From positions 186,001 to 250,000 of the forward strand of contig NZ_VYKJ01000004.1 of the NCBI RefSeq assembly GCF_008710095.1: 64,000 nucleotides of DNA, given 5' to 3'. Positions 20,776 to 30,890 of this stretch are shown piece by piece. Origin of the DNA: Affinibrenneria salicis (GTDB taxonomy: Bacteria; Pseudomonadota; Gammaproteobacteria; Enterobacterales; Enterobacteriaceae). Every line of letters starts with the position of its first letter. Position 1 is the first letter of the stretch. The position numbers and the translations under genes were made by a program. The notes under the pieces are model-generated. The model was not told the DNA's origin. It did not search any database and saw only the letters and a program-made list of their open reading frames with translations.

Positions 20776-22356
20776 ATGAGAATGATTAAACGCACTACGC
20801 TTTTCATGGCGGGATGGATGGGAGTAATGTCGGCGGCTGGCGCGGATAGCCGCATTGAAGCGACGCTGCAGGCGGAAAAATCCGGCCCGCAAATATCGCG
20901 CTACCTCTATGGTCAGTTCTCCGAGCATCTGGGGCGCAGCATTTACGACGGCATTTGGGTTGGCCCCGATTCCGCCATTCCGAACACGCGCGGCATCAGA
21001 AATGATGTGGTCGCCGCGCTTAAGGCGATCAAAGTGCCGGTAGTCCGCTGGCCGGGCGGATGTTTTGCCGATGAATATCACTGGCGAGACGGCATTGGGC
21101 CGCGCGATAAGCGCCCGGTGCGCAAGAATAACTGGTGGGGCGGCGCTCTGGAAAGCAATGCGTTCGGCACCCATGAATTTTTCGATTTTGCCGAACAGAT
21201 CGGCGCGGACGCCTATATCTCGGTCAATGTCGCCACCTCCACGCCGACGGAAATGCGCGAATGGATTGAATACCTGACCTCGAAGGACCAGGACAGTCTG
21301 GCCAACGAGCGCCGCGCCAACGGCCGCGACGAACCGTTTAAGGTGCCGTTTATCGGCATCGGCAATGAGAGTTGGGGCTGCGGCGGCAATATGACGCCGG
21401 AATATTATTCCAACGAACTGCGCCGCTGGGGATCGTTCTTCCATAAAGACGGCCTCAATTTCCATGAGGGCAATGACAATACCGCGCTGCGCGTCGGCTC
21501 CGGCGCCAATAACGACGACACCCACTGGACCGATGTGGTGATGAAAAACGCCGCGTTTCACATGGACGCCATCTCTTTGCATTTCTACACCGTGCTGACG
21601 GGCGAATGGGTCAATCGTAATCAGGCCAGCGCCACGGGTTTTCCCGTAGAGCAATGGAACGCGATTTTCCAGCAAACCATGCGTATGGATGATGTGCTGC
21701 AGCAGCATATCGCCGTGATGGACAAACACGATCCGCAAAAACGCATCGGTCTGTTCGTTGACGAGTGGGGCACCTGGTATAATGTTGAACCCGGCACTTA
21801 CGCTGGCCATCTGTTCCAGCAGAACACCCTGCGCGATGGGATTCTGGCCGCCGCCAATTTTAATATTTTCCATAAATACGCTGAACGCGTGCGGATGACC
21901 AACATCGCGCAGACCATCAACGTTCTGCAGGCGATGATTCTGACCGCGGGCGATAAGATCGCGCTGACGCCGACTTATTATGCATTCAAAATGTACGTGC
22001 CGTTTCAGGATTCCACCGCTATCCCGCTCGACGTGAAGGCGCCGCTGTTGTCGGCCGGCGACAAGTCGTTCCCGGCATTTAATGTTTCCGCCGCCAGGGC
22101 GAAGGACGGCAAGGTCTATATCGGCGTGGCCAATATGAACCTGCGCGCAGGCTATGAGCTGGCCATCGATCTGGGAACGCTAAAGGCGAAGTCGGTCTCC
22201 GGCGAAGTGCTGACCAGCGCGGTGATGGATGCGCATAACGTGCTGGGTCAGACCGAAGTTATTCACCCGGCCAGTTACCAGGACGGTAAAATCAACGGTT
22301 CGGTGTTGACGCTGAAAATCCCCGCCAAATCCGTTGTGGTGGTTAGCCTTGAGTAG
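20776..22356 (+). CDS. Secreted GH51 alpha-L-arabinofuranosidase
   Basis: Glycoside hydrolase that releases arabinose from arabinan, arabinoxylan or pectin side chains. About 526 aa. The N-terminus (MIKRTTLFMAGWMGVMSAAGA) looks like a Sec signal peptide, so a periplasmic or secreted enzyme is likely; most bacterial GH51 enzymes are cytoplasmic. The GH51 core shows YGQFSEHLGRSIYDGIWVG, VRWPGGCFADEYHWRDGIGP, acid/base E198 in GIGNESWGCGG and nucleophile E330 in LFVDEWGTWY. ATG 20776 follows GACGAGGGG; ATG 20782 is an alternative. The leader holds a RAT site and overlapping terminator, so expression should need a BglG-type antiterminator. No such regulator or PTS gene is in the window. Confidence 0.93.
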   Translation: MRMIKRTTLFMAGWMGVMSAAGADSRIEATLQAEKSGPQISRYLYGQFSEHLGRSIYDGIWVGPDSAIPNTRGIRNDVVAALKAIKVPVVRWPGGCFADEYHWRDGIGPRDKRPVRKNNWWGGALESNAFGTHEFFDFAEQIGADAYISVNVATSTPTEMREWIEYLTSKDQDSLANERRANGRDEPFKVPFIGIGNESWGCGGNMTPEYYSNELRRWGSFFHKDGLNFHEGNDNTALRVGSGANNDDTHWTDVVMKNAAFHMDAISLHFYTVLTGEWVNRNQASATGFPVEQWNAIFQQTMRMDDVLQQHIAVMDKHDPQKRIGLFVDEWGTWYNVEPGTYAGHLFQQNTLRDGILAAANFNIFHKYAERVRMTNIAQTINVLQAMILTAGDKIALTPTYYAFKMYVPFQDSTAIPLDVKAPLLSAGDKSFPAFNVSAARAKDGKVYIGVANMNLRAGYELAIDLGTLKAKSVSGEVLTSAVMDAHNVLGQTEVIHPASYQDGKINGSVLTLKIPAKSVVVVSLE

Positions 22357-22362
22357 TCGCGC

Positions 22363-22390
22363 CGGCGCGGAGCGTTCACGCCCCGCGCCG
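22363..22390. terminator. Hairpin between convergent GH51 gene and ybhR
   Basis: CGGCGCGG-A-GCG, loop TTCA, CGC-C-CCGCGCCG: a 12-bp arm with one A-C mismatch, in the 79-base gap between the convergent stops. There is no T-run on either side, so the strength is uncertain. Confidence 0.45.
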
Positions 22391-22435
22391 ATCGTACCGA
22401 CAGTCGCGGGCGCTGAATGACCGGCTGTCGGCCCG

Positions 22436-23542
22436 TTACGCCACCTTACGCTGGAACATGCGGTAAGCGATACTGCCGGTGAACGCGGTAATGACCAACA
22501 GCGGCCACAGGTTGTGCCAGATGATGTGAAAATCGGCGTCCTTGAGGTAGATCTGTTTGGTGATATCGGTAAAGTGACGTATCGGGTTTATCCACGTCAG
22601 GTGCTGCAGCCACACCGGCATATTTTCGACCGGCGAGACGTAGCCGGACAATAGGATGGCCGGCATCATAAAGACAAACACGCCGATGAACGCCTGCTGC
22701 TGGGTGGAGCACAGCGCTGAAATCAACAGACCGAAGCCGACCAGCGACAGGCCGTAGGTCAGCATGGCGGCGTAAAACAGCAGCAGCGAACCGGCGAAAG
22801 GGATGCGATAGCCCAAAATTCCCACGCCCAGCACGATGGAGCCCTGAAAGCTGGCGACAATCAGCGCCGGCACCGCTTTGCCGACGAAGATTTGCCAGGT
22901 CGACAGCGGCGAAACCAACAGCTGTTCCAGCGTTCCCTGTTCCCGTTCGCGCGCCACCGACAGCGCGGTGACGATCAGCACGCCAATCGTGGTGATCAGC
23001 GCAATCAGCGACGGCACCACAAACCATTTGTAATCCAGATTCGGGTTATACCAGTGGCGCACCACCAGTTCGCTGTTGTTGAGCGTGCCGCGATCGCCCA
23101 GCAGCTCCAGCTGATAGTCGCGTGCGATCTGCTGCACATAGCGCGCGGCGATTTGCGCGCTGTTCGAATTGCGGCCGTCCAGGATCACCTGCAGGGAGGC
23201 GGTCCGGCCGCTGGCGATATCGCGCGAAAAATCGGCGGGGAAACGCACCAGCAACAGCGCGCGCTGGTTGTCCAGCGTGGGCGCCACCTGTTGCGGGCTA
23301 TGCAGCAGCAGAACCTGCGAGAACGCGCTGGCCTTCGCCAGCCGCTGGGTCAGCTCCACCGAAGCCTGGCCGTTGTCTTCGCTGTAAATGGCGATGGTGG
23401 CGTTGGTAACGTCCAGCGTGGCGGCGAACGGCAGCAGAACGACCTGCAGGATCACCGGTGCGATCAGGATGGCGCGCGTCTGTGGTTCGCGCAGCAGCGA
23501 CTGCAGCTCTTTTACGATGAGGGTCCATAAGCGATTAAACAT
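22436..23542 (-). CDS. ybhR: ABC-2 transporter permease YbhR
   Basis: 368 aa inner-membrane permease of the YbhFSR exporter. One N-terminal membrane helix ([23 protein letters not shown]), a large periplasmic loop, then five membrane segments. Family marks: [23 protein letters not shown] and [25 protein letters not shown]. In E. coli this system is tied to tetracycline-type drug, cation and cefoperazone/chloramphenicol sensitivity under CecR. Last gene of cecR-ybhGFSR; it starts 9 bases after ybhS ends. Confidence 0.95.
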   Translation of the reverse strand: MFNRLWTLIVKELQSLLREPQTRAILIAPVILQVVLLPFAATLDVTNATIAIYSEDNGQASVELTQRLAKASAFSQVLLLHSPQQVAPTLDNQRALLLVRFPADFSRDIASGRTASLQVILDGRNSNSAQIAARYVQQIARDYQLELLGDRGTLNNSELVVRHWYNPNLDYKWFVVPSLIALITTIGVLIVTALSVAREREQGTLEQLLVSPLSTWQIFVGKAVPALIVASFQGSIVLGVGILGYRIPFAGSLLLFYAAMLTYGLSLVGFGLLISALCSTQQQAFIGVFVFMMPAILLSGYVSPVENMPVWLQHLTWINPIRHFTDITKQIYLKDADFHIIWHNLWPLLVITAFTGSIAYRMFQRKVA

Positions 23543-23551
23543 GACGACTCC

Positions 23552-24697
23552 TTAATCCAGCCGGCGCCGGGTTTTCCACGCCGTCAGGCCGATAAACACG
23601 CAGGCCGAAACGATCAGGAACACGATATTGATCAGCAGTACGCTGCCGATATTGCCGGCCAGAAACAGGGTCTTCATCGTGCTGACGAAGTAGCGCGCCG
23701 GAATGATATAAGAGACGGTGCTGACCAGCGCCGGCATACTGTCGATCTCGAAAATAAAGCCGGACAGCATAATCGAAGGGATGAACGCGGCGTTAAGCGC
23801 CACCATCGCCGCGTTGAACTGATTGCGGGTCAGGGTGGAAATCAGCAGCCCCATGCCGAGGGTACAGGCGAGAAACAGGGTGCTGATCAGCAGCAGCAGC
23901 AGCAGCGAACCGCGGTAGGGCACGCCGAGGATGAATACCGCCACCACCATGCACAGGATCATGACGGCGGTGCCCAGTACGTAGTAGGGCAGCAGTTTGG
24001 ACAGCAGCAGCTCGGTACGCGTGATCTGGGTGGACAGCAGCGCTTCCATGGTGCCGCGCTCCCACTCGCGCGCGATCACCAGCGAGGTGAGGATCGCGCC
24101 AATCACCGTCATAATGATGGTGATGGCGCCGGGAATAATAAAATGCTGGCTGACGGCGGCCGGGTTGAACCAGTAGCGCGGCTGTACCTCGATCAGCGAT
24201 TCAAATTTTTCCCCGCGCCGTTCGGCGCGCTGTTGCTGCCAGATCTGCCAGACGCCCTCGCTGTAGCCCTGCACAAAGCTGGCGGTGTTCGGTTCGCTGC
24301 CGTCGGTAATCACCTGGATGGGCGCCGTCGCGCCGTCGCGCGCCATCTGGCTGGCGAAATTAACCGGGATGACGATCATGCCGCGGATGGTGCCGGCCTG
24401 CATCATCTCCGTCAACTGCTGACGGTTATTGCTGACCGTCGGCTGCAGGAACGGCGAGCCGATAAACGCCTGCGCCAGATCGCGCGCGTCCTCGCTTTGC
24501 TGTTCCAGCAGGATACCGACGCGCAGCCGGCTGGAGTCGAGATTGATGCCGTAGCCGAAGATAAACAGCAGCATCAGCGGAATGAAAAAGGCGATCAGCG
24601 CGCTGCTCGGATCGCGCAGAATCTGGCGCGTTTCCTTGATGCACAGCGCCCGGGTGCGGCGCCAGGAGATGCCCGCGAAAGTTGGCTGCTCAGCCAT
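23552..24697 (-). CDS. ybhS: ABC-2 transporter permease YbhS
   Basis: 381 aa, paralogue and partner of YbhR. It has the N-terminal [36 protein letters not shown] segment, the periplasmic loop, and the ABC-2 core [36 protein letters not shown] and [11 protein letters not shown]. The start overlaps the ybhF stop by 8 bases. YbhS and YbhR probably form the heterodimeric membrane channel energised by YbhF. Confidence 0.95.
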   Translation of the reverse strand: MAEQPTFAGISWRRTRALCIKETRQILRDPSSALIAFFIPLMLLFIFGYGINLDSSRLRVGILLEQQSEDARDLAQAFIGSPFLQPTVSNNRQQLTEMMQAGTIRGMIVIPVNFASQMARDGATAPIQVITDGSEPNTASFVQGYSEGVWQIWQQQRAERRGEKFESLIEVQPRYWFNPAAVSQHFIIPGAITIIMTVIGAILTSLVIAREWERGTMEALLSTQITRTELLLSKLLPYYVLGTAVMILCMVVAVFILGVPYRGSLLLLLLISTLFLACTLGMGLLISTLTRNQFNAAMVALNAAFIPSIMLSGFIFEIDSMPALVSTVSYIIPARYFVSTMKTLFLAGNIGSVLLINIVFLIVSACVFIGLTAWKTRRRLD

Positions 24698-26432
24698 GTT
24701 TTGCCTCCCGATCCCACTGCTGAATCAACGCGATAAACGCCTGTTCCATCGTTGGGTTGGGCGTGTCGCCGCCGGCCACCTGCCGTTTCAGATCGTCGGG
24801 CGTGCCGCTGGCGATCAGCTTGCCGTGATACACCAGACCGATGCGATCGCAGTACTCCGCTTCATCCATAAAATGGGTGGTAACCATCACGGTGACGCCT
24901 TTTTCAACCATGCCGTTGATGTGCAGCCAGAACTCGCGCCGGGTCAGCGGGTCCACGCCGGAGGTGGGTTCGTCGAGGAATAAGATATCCGGTTCGTGCA
25001 TCAGCGCGCAGGCCAGCGCCAGACGCTGTTTGAAGCCCAGCGGCAGCGAATCCGGCGTCTGCTGGTAAATCGGTTCGAAATTAAAGGCCTGACTCATTTC
25101 CGCCATCTTGTGCTGCTGACGTTTGCCGGTTAGTCCGTAAACGCCGGAAAAGAAACGCAGGTTTTGTTCTACTGTCAGGTTGCCGTAAAGCGAAAATTTT
25201 TGCGCCATATAACCCAGATGCTGACGCGCCTTGCCCGAACTGGTTTTCAAATCCATTTCCAGCACCAGCGCGTGGCCGGAGGTCGGCACCAGCAGGCCGC
25301 ACATCATCTTAAAGGTCGTGGATTTGCCGGCGCCGTTGGGACCCAGCAGTCCGAAAATCTCGCCGCGTTTGACGGCGAAATTGACATGATCGGTGGCGGC
25401 GAAGCTGCCGAATTTTTTGGTCAATTCGCGCGCCTCGATCACGGTATCGCCGGCGCTGGTATCGATTTGCGGCATGATGCCGGCCAGCGAGGACTCGCTG
25501 TTCGTCACTCCGCCCATCAGATCGATAAAGGCGTCTTCGAAGCGTGGCGCGGTCTGTTCCATCTGGTCCGCGTTCAGACCGAGCGTTTGCAGCAGCTGAC
25601 GTGCGTCGCTGTCCTGCTTGAGGATCAGACGCACCGATTTACCCTGAATCACGCCGTCGCTGACCTGCGGCTGGCGCAGCGCTTTTTGCAGCAGCCGGCG
25701 GTTATTGCCCGAACCGGCCTCCAGCAGCACCGTCCGGCCGGCCATGCGCTGCGTCAGCGCCTGCGGAGCGCCGTTGTAGAGCAGTTCTCCTTCGTTGAGC
25801 AGCAGCACTTCGCGGCACTGCTCGGCCTCGTCCAGATAGGACGTGCTCCACAGGATCAGCATGCCCTCATCGGCCAGATCGTGCACCATGCGCCACAGTT
25901 CGCGCCGCGAGATCGGGTCGACGCCCACGCCGGGCTCATCCAGCAGCAGCACCTTGGGTTGACCCAGCAGCGTACAGGCCAGCCCCAGCTTCTGCTTCAT
26001 GCCGCCGGAGAGTTTGCCGGCCAGCCGATCGGTAAAGTCGGCGAGGGCGGTGAATGCCAGCAGGCGCTCGAAGGTCTGACGCCGTTCCTCGCCGGTAATG
26101 CCGCGCAGATCGGCATACAGCGTCAAATTTTCCATCACGGTCAAATCTTCGTACAGACCAAACTTCTGCGGCATATAGCCGAGAATGGCGTGTAGCCGGC
26201 GGTCGTCGCTGACCGGATTGAGGCCGGCCACCCGCGCATCGCCGCCGTCCGGCGTCAGCAGGCCGGCCAGTATGCGCAGCAGGGTGGTTTTGCCGGCGCC
26301 GTCCGGTCCGACCAGCCCGGTCACCGCGCCGGCGCTGATCGTGATGCTTAGCGGCGCCAGCGCCGGTTTCGCCATTCCGGCGAAGCGCTTCTCCAGCGCG
26401 TTCAGTTCAATGCGCGCGAGCGGGTTGCTCAT
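24690..26432 (-). CDS. ybhF: Tandem ABC ATPase YbhF
   Basis: 580 aa (E. coli 578) with two ABC domains in one chain. N-terminal domain: Walker [10 protein letters not shown], signature LSGGMKQK, Walker B VLLLDEP. C-terminal domain: Walker [10 protein letters not shown], signature-like LPLGFKQR, Walker [15 protein letters not shown] start at ATG 26432 ([17 protein letters not shown]), which overlaps the ybhG stop by 4 bases; the longer open frame upstream lies in ybhG and is a shadow. ATPase of the YbhFSR exporter. Confidence 0.96.
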   Translation of the reverse strand: MSNPLARIELNALEKRFAGMAKPALAPLSITISAGAVTGLVGPDGAGKTTLLRILAGLLTPDGGDARVAGLNPVSDDRRLHAILGYMPQKFGLYEDLTVMENLTLYADLRGITGEERRQTFERLLAFTALADFTDRLAGKLSGGMKQKLGLACTLLGQPKVLLLDEPGVGVDPISRRELWRMVHDLADEGMLILWSTSYLDEAEQCREVLLLNEGELLYNGAPQALTQRMAGRTVLLEAGSGNNRRLLQKALRQPQVSDGVIQGKSVRLILKQDSDARQLLQTLGLNADQMEQTAPRFEDAFIDLMGGVTNSESSLAGIMPQIDTSAGDTVIEARELTKKFGSFAATDHVNFAVKRGEIFGLLGPNGAGKSTTFKMMCGLLVPTSGHALVLEMDLKTSSGKARQHLGYMAQKFSLYGNLTVEQNLRFFSGVYGLTGKRQQHKMAEMSQAFNFEPIYQQTPDSLPLGFKQRLALACALMHEPDILFLDEPTSGVDPLTRREFWLHINGMVEKGVTVMVTTHFMDEAEYCDRIGLVYHGKLIASGTPDDLKRQVAGGDTPNPTMEQAFIALIQQWDREAKHG

Positions 26433-27427
26433 TGTGCGCGGCCGTCGTCGGTGAAGCGCAGAGTGACCGGCATGCCCTGGCGCAGTTGATCGTCGGGATC
26501 GGCGACCACGATGCGCAGCCGGTAAACGAGGTCGGTGCGCAGCTCTTCCGTTTCCACCGTTTTCGGGGTGAACTCCGCGCTGGGCGAGACAAAGCCAATC
26601 TTGCCGCGCCACGGTTTATCGGGCCGGCCGTCGCTGTATATTTCCACCTCGCGTCCCGGTTGCGCCTCCTGCAACTGCGTTTCGTTAACGTAGGCGCGCA
26701 CCCATACCGGCCGGGTGAGCGAGACGGTAAACACCGTGCTGCCGGCGCTCAGAATGCTGCCCGGCTCTACAGCGCGGGTCAGGATCACTCCGTCAGACGG
26801 CGCGGGCAGGCGGCTGTCTTGCAGATCGAGTTCGGCCTGCGCCTGCGCCGCTTCGCTCTGGGCCAGCGCGGCGTTAGCCGCGGCGATTTCCTGCGGGCGA
26901 TTGCCGCGTTCGTATTGGTTCAGCTTGTCTTTGGCCGCCTGCAGGGCGGATTGCGCCTGATCGCGCGCCGCCCTGGCGTCTTCCAGCGTGTTGGCGGCGA
27001 TGGTGCGCCGCGCCCACAGACCTTGCTGACGCTGCCAGAAACTGTTGGCGTAATTGAACGCCGCTTGCGCCTGGCCGACCTGCGAGCGCACCTGGGCGAT
27101 CTCTTCGCTGCGGTAGCCTTCCTGCAGCAGCGCCAGTTTGGCCCGGGCGCTGGCGACGTTGGCCTGCGCCTCGCGCAACGCGTTCTGGTAAGGCGCATCA
27201 TCCAGTACGGCCAGCGGCTGCCCCTGACGAACGGCATCGCCTTCGTCGACCGCCAGCGAGGCGAGACGCCCGCCGACCCGGAAGGCGACGTTGACCGTGC
27301 GGATATCCACATTGCCGTAAAGCGTTAGCGGTTTCTGTTGCTGCTGCCGGTAATACATAACGCCGTAAATCAGCGCGACGATAATTGCCAGAATGACGAT
27401 GGCAACCGCCCATTTTTTCTTGTTCAT
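26429..27427 (-). CDS. ybhG: HlyD-family membrane fusion protein YbhG
   Basis: 332 aa, the same length as E. coli YbhG. A short cytoplasmic end and one membrane anchor ([21 protein letters not shown]) precede a lipoyl half ([21 protein letters not shown]), a long alpha-helical hairpin rich in Ala/Gln (about residues 75-205) and the second lipoyl half ([19 protein letters not shown]). It is the periplasmic adaptor linking YbhFSR to an outer-membrane channel such as TolC. It starts 18 bases after cecR. Confidence 0.95.
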   Translation of the reverse strand: MNKKKWAVAIVILAIIVALIYGVMYYRQQQQKPLTLYGNVDIRTVNVAFRVGGRLASLAVDEGDAVRQGQPLAVLDDAPYQNALREAQANVASARAKLALLQEGYRSEEIAQVRSQVGQAQAAFNYANSFWQRQQGLWARRTIAANTLEDARAARDQAQSALQAAKDKLNQYERGNRPQEIAAANAALAQSEAAQAQAELDLQDSRLPAPSDGVILTRAVEPGSILSAGSTVFTVSLTRPVWVRAYVNETQLQEAQPGREVEIYSDGRPDKPWRGKIGFVSPSAEFTPKTVETEELRTDLVYRLRIVVADPDDQLRQGMPVTLRFTDDGRAQ

Positions 27428-27445
27428 ACCTCTCAGGCCCTTGTC

Positions 27446-28144
27446 TTAGCGGGCGTGCTGCGCCCGCAGTCCATAAAGAATGAAATCGATATGCTGCGTT
27501 ACTATCTGTGCGATTTGCTCGGTCTGCTCCTGCCCGATGGTGCGCCAGCCGGCGCGGCGGCAGATGGTTTCTCTGGCGATGCGGAAGGACAACACTTCGC
27601 CCAACATGGCGTGGGTATGCATGATCGCGGACTCCGTCGTCGCGTCCAGACCGGCGAAGCAGGCCACCAGCCCGGTCAGGCGCTGGTGCAGCGGCGCGTA
27701 GATCCGCTGGTGCAGCAGGGTAAAGGCTTCGGTGGGCAGCAGCTGTTCGCGCGACATTATGCGGCTCAGGTCCATGGTTTCGTCGCGCGTCAGCAAATGC
27801 GCAAACATTCTGGTTATCCGGTGGATCGCCTTGCGGCAGGATTCGGGCGGCGGCGCGGACTGCGCCAGCAGGGCGTCGATATCGCGCGTCAGCGGCTGAA
27901 ATTCACGCTCGATAAAGTCGGCGATCCACTGTACTACGCCGAGATACAACCCGTCTTTGGAGCCAAAATAATAGGTAATGGCGGCGATATTTTGCCCGGC
28001 GCGGCTGGCAATCTGCCGCGTGGTCGCGCCGTGGGTGCCATAGGCGCCGAACAGGGCGATGGCGGCGTCAATCAACTGCTGGCGGGCCTGCTCGCCGCGC
28101 GGTGTTGGGGTGACGGGCCCGGCAGGCGCTGAGGAAGTTGGCAT
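27446..28144 (-). CDS. cecR: TetR-family regulator CecR
   Basis: TetR regulator (formerly YbiH) that in E. coli controls ybhGFSR and rhlE in response to antibiotics. 232 aa. The N-terminal helix-turn-helix reads ATTRQIASRAGQNIAAITYYFGSKDGLYL, nearly identical to E. coli. The C-terminal CecR-type ligand domain includes TRDETMDLSRIMSREQLLPTEAF and HTHAMLGEVLSFR. It heads the minus-strand operon cecR-ybhG-ybhF-ybhS-ybhR and is divergent from rhlE. A perfect palindrome 15 bases upstream of its start is the likely autoregulatory operator. Confidence 0.95.
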   Translation of the reverse strand: MPTSSAPAGPVTPTPRGEQARQQLIDAAIALFGAYGTHGATTRQIASRAGQNIAAITYYFGSKDGLYLGVVQWIADFIEREFQPLTRDIDALLAQSAPPPESCRKAIHRITRMFAHLLTRDETMDLSRIMSREQLLPTEAFTLLHQRIYAPLHQRLTGLVACFAGLDATTESAIMHTHAMLGEVLSFRIARETICRRAGWRTIGQEQTEQIAQIVTQHIDFILYGLRAQHAR

Positions 28145-28158
28145 AAGCGATGGTAAAG

Positions 28159-28178
28159 TTAATCATTCGATTGATTAA
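28159..28178. promoter_or_regulatory. Palindromic operator, likely CecR
   Basis: TTAATCA-TTCGAT-TGATTAA, perfect 7-bp arms with a 6-base centre, 15-34 bases upstream of cecR and in the cecR/rhlE gap. A TetR-type dimer fits this symmetry, and CecR is the obvious candidate. The assignment is by position and symmetry only. Confidence 0.6.
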
Positions 28179-28249
28179 CCCTGGTCCGAAAGCGAAGGCC
28201 TGTCAAGCAATTATCCAGGAGAAAAATCCCTTTACGTCACAAATCTCTG

Positions 28250-28426
28250 TTACACTCTGTGCCAGTTATGCACCGTAGTTTGTGCCCGTTGATCGTGGTA
28301 ATGCGTAAGTGATGGTTGCCCGGCTGATTCGCCGGCAGAAGTCAACCTGCAGGACCCGCCTTATCATCCCCCTGAAAAACTACACCGGCAGCTGTCCGGT
28401 CAGGGCGGATCGGAGTTTTTCTCTAT
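28250..28426 (+). other. Long rhlE leader region
   Basis: A TACACT hexamer near 28251 is a possible -10 for rhlE, which would leave an untranslated leader of about 170 bases. Short stems are visible (for example GCCCGGCTGATTCGCCGGC near 28318-28336). No known riboswitch is recognised. GGAG lies 11 nt before the rhlE ATG. Confidence 0.35.
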
Positions 28427-29812
28427 ATGTCTTTTGATTCTCTCGGCTTAAACGCCGATATTTTGCGTGCCGTTGCTGAACAGGGCTACCAGACGCCAAC
28501 GCCGATACAGAGCCAGGCGATCCCGGTGGTTCTGTCGGGCCGCGATCTGATGGCCAGCGCCCAGACCGGGACGGGTAAGACCGCCGGTTTCACCCTGCCG
28601 CTGCTGGAGTTGCTGAACCAAAGTCCGGCGCCGGCCAAAGGCCGTCGTCCGGTGCGCGCGCTGATTCTGACGCCGACCCGCGAACTGGCGGCGCAGATTG
28701 GCGAAAACGTGCAGAGCTACAGTAAATATCTGCGTTTGCGTTCGCTGGTGGTGTTTGGCGGCGTGAGCATTAACCCGCAGATGATGAAACTGCGCGGCGG
28801 CGTCGATATTCTGGTCGCCACGCCGGGACGTCTGCTCGATCTGGAACATCAGAACGCGGTCGATCTGTCGCAGGTTGAAATCCTGGTGCTGGACGAAGCC
28901 GATCGCATGCTGGATATGGGCTTTATTCACGATATCCGTCGCGTGCTGGCGAAGCTGCCGGCTAAGCGGCAGAATCTGCTGTTTTCCGCCACCTTCTCGG
29001 ACGACATCAAACTGCTGGCCGGCAAACTGCTGACCAACCCGGCCTCGGTGGAAGTCGCCCGGCGCAATACGCCGTCGGAACTGGTCACGCAACACGTGCA
29101 CCTGGTGGATAAAAAGCGTAAGCGCGAGTTGCTGTCGCAGATGATCGGACAGAACGACTGGCGCCAGGTGCTGGTGTTTACCCGGACCAAACACGGCGCC
29201 AACTATCTGGCGGAACAGCTGAACAAAGACGGCATCACGGCGGCGGCGATTCACGGCAATAAAAGCCAGGGCGCGCGCACCCGGGCGCTGGCCAGCTTCA
29301 AAGACGGCACTATTCGCGTGCTGGTGGCGACCGATATCGCCGCGCGCGGTTTGGATATCGACCAGTTGCCGCAGGTGGTGAACTATGAACTGCCTAACGT
29401 GCCGGAAGACTATGTGCACCGTATTGGCCGTACCGGCCGCGCGGAAGCCACCGGCGAAGCCATCTCGCTGGTGTGCGTGGATGAGCACAAGCTGCTGCGC
29501 GATATCGAGCGCCTGCTGAAACGCGAGATCCCGCGTATTGCGCTTCCGGGTTATGAACCTGATCCGAGCATTAAGGCGGAGCCGATCGTCAATGGCCGCC
29601 AGGGCAACCGGGGCGGCGGCGCCCCGCGCGGGCGTTCAGGCGCGCCGTCCGAGCGCGCTCAGTCCGAACGCGGGCAGGGCGAACGCCGGCGCGCGGATAG
29701 CGAACGCCAGCCGCGCAAATCTGGCGGCGGCAACGGCGGCGGCTGGCGTAATGGCGAAGGCCAGCGCCGCGCGCCCAGTGCGTCAAACCGCAGCAAACCC
29801 AGCGCGAAGTAA
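28427..29812 (+). CDS. rhlE: ATP-dependent RNA helicase RhlE
   Basis: DEAD-box helicase, 461 aa (E. coli 454), acting in ribosome assembly and mRNA decay. Motifs in order: Q motif [23 protein letters not shown], Ia [48 protein letters not shown]. The C-terminal ~70 residues are a basic, low-complexity RNA-binding tail of GG, RG and SER repeats ([20 protein letters not shown]). It is divergent from cecR and so possibly CecR-controlled, as in E. coli. A strong hairpin follows. Confidence 0.96.
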   Translation: MSFDSLGLNADILRAVAEQGYQTPTPIQSQAIPVVLSGRDLMASAQTGTGKTAGFTLPLLELLNQSPAPAKGRRPVRALILTPTRELAAQIGENVQSYSKYLRLRSLVVFGGVSINPQMMKLRGGVDILVATPGRLLDLEHQNAVDLSQVEILVLDEADRMLDMGFIHDIRRVLAKLPAKRQNLLFSATFSDDIKLLAGKLLTNPASVEVARRNTPSELVTQHVHLVDKKRKRELLSQMIGQNDWRQVLVFTRTKHGANYLAEQLNKDGITAAAIHGNKSQGARTRALASFKDGTIRVLVATDIAARGLDIDQLPQVVNYELPNVPEDYVHRIGRTGRAEATGEAISLVCVDEHKLLRDIERLLKREIPRIALPGYEPDPSIKAEPIVNGRQGNRGGGAPRGRSGAPSERAQSERGQGERRRADSERQPRKSGGGNGGGWRNGEGQRRAPSASNRSKPSAK

Positions 29813-29832
29813 GTTTTCTGCTCGCGTTGTCC

Positions 29833-29858
29833 TCATGGGAGCCTTTAGGCTCCCATGA
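29833..29858. terminator. Intrinsic terminator after rhlE (probably bidirectional)
   Basis: Stem TCATGGGAGCC / GGCTCCCATGA, 11 perfect pairs with loop TTTA, followed by TTGTTTTC on the + strand. It sits between the convergent rhlE and EamA-type genes and can serve both. Confidence 0.8.
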
Positions 29859-29874
29859 TTGTTTTCGGACCTCG

Positions 29875-30774
29875 CTATTTCCCCTGTGCGGCGGCGGTCA
29901 GTTTGCGATGCGGACGGTAGAACATCACGGCATTGCCGGCCAGGATGATCGTCAACCCCAGCAGCGCGTTGCCATGCCAGCGATAGTTCTCAAACAGCGT
30001 GGAGATGGACAGCGCAATCAGCGGAAACAGCAGCGTGGAGTAGGCGGCCTGACTGGCGCCGATGCGCCCCACCAGCTTGAAATACGCGCTGAAAGCGATG
30101 ACCGAACCAAAAACCGCCAGATAAAACAGCGATCCCAGATAACGCGCGCTGTTTTCCGGCATGAAATCATAGCCCAGCCACAGACTGATTAACCCCATCC
30201 ACAGCGCGCCGTAGAGCATGCCCCAGCCGTTGGTGGTCATCACGTCCCGCTGTTGCTGCTGGTGCCGGTAGCTGATCATATTGCCCAGAGAAAAACAGTA
30301 GGTGCCGAGCAGACTCAGGCCCACGCCCCACAGCAGGCGCGGCTGCGCCTCTATGTTCATCAGATCGTGCCAGAAGAGCGCCGCAATGCCGACAATGCCG
30401 AGCGGCGCGGCGATCATCACATTCCATGTCAGGCGCTGGCCGAAAAAGAGTCGGCTGTTAAACGCGTTAAATAATACCGCCATGGAAAAAATAACCGATT
30501 CCAGACCGCTCGAAATCCAGGCGATAGCGTGATAAAAACAGAGAAAATTGACTCCAAAGACGCACAATCCCTGTATCATACAGAGCAGATGCGCCTGGCG
30601 GGACAGCGGGCGCAGGCGGCGGGCGAGCGCCAGACTGGCCAGCAATATCAGCGCGGCCAGCAGAAAGCGCCAGAACACGGATACTTCGGCGGACACCGTT
30701 CCGTGCTGTAGATGAATCGCAATCCAGGTTGTTCCCCAGATCAGGACGACGGAAAAATAAAGCACAATATTCAT
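29875..30774 (-). CDS. EamA/DMT-family exporter
   Basis: 299-aa inner-membrane protein with ten predicted helices and two EamA repeats, the drug/metabolite transporter superfamily (RhaT/YedA/RhtA relatives). N-terminal NIVLYFSVVLIWGTTWIAI is the typical first helix. I use ATG 30774, which has AAGGAG 7 nt upstream; an earlier in-frame start at 30807 lacks one. The substrate is unknown; relatives export amino acids or metabolites. Divergent from an AraC-type regulator only 116 bases away, so the regulator probably controls it. Confidence 0.88.
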   Translation of the reverse strand: MNIVLYFSVVLIWGTTWIAIHLQHGTVSAEVSVFWRFLLAALILLASLALARRLRPLSRQAHLLCMIQGLCVFGVNFLCFYHAIAWISSGLESVIFSMAVLFNAFNSRLFFGQRLTWNVMIAAPLGIVGIAALFWHDLMNIEAQPRLLWGVGLSLLGTYCFSLGNMISYRHQQQQRDVMTTNGWGMLYGALWMGLISLWLGYDFMPENSARYLGSLFYLAVFGSVIAFSAYFKLVGRIGASQAAYSTLLFPLIALSISTLFENYRWHGNALLGLTIILAGNAVMFYRPHRKLTAAAQGK

Positions 30775-30890
30775 TGGCGGACTCCTTGTATTTACCCTGT
30801 CCGCCAATATGCTATTTTGCCGCCACTGGCGCTTTCAGCCGCTTGCGGCGGCTAACATAATCTTGCGATTTTTTTGGAAAGGAGGTCGCG

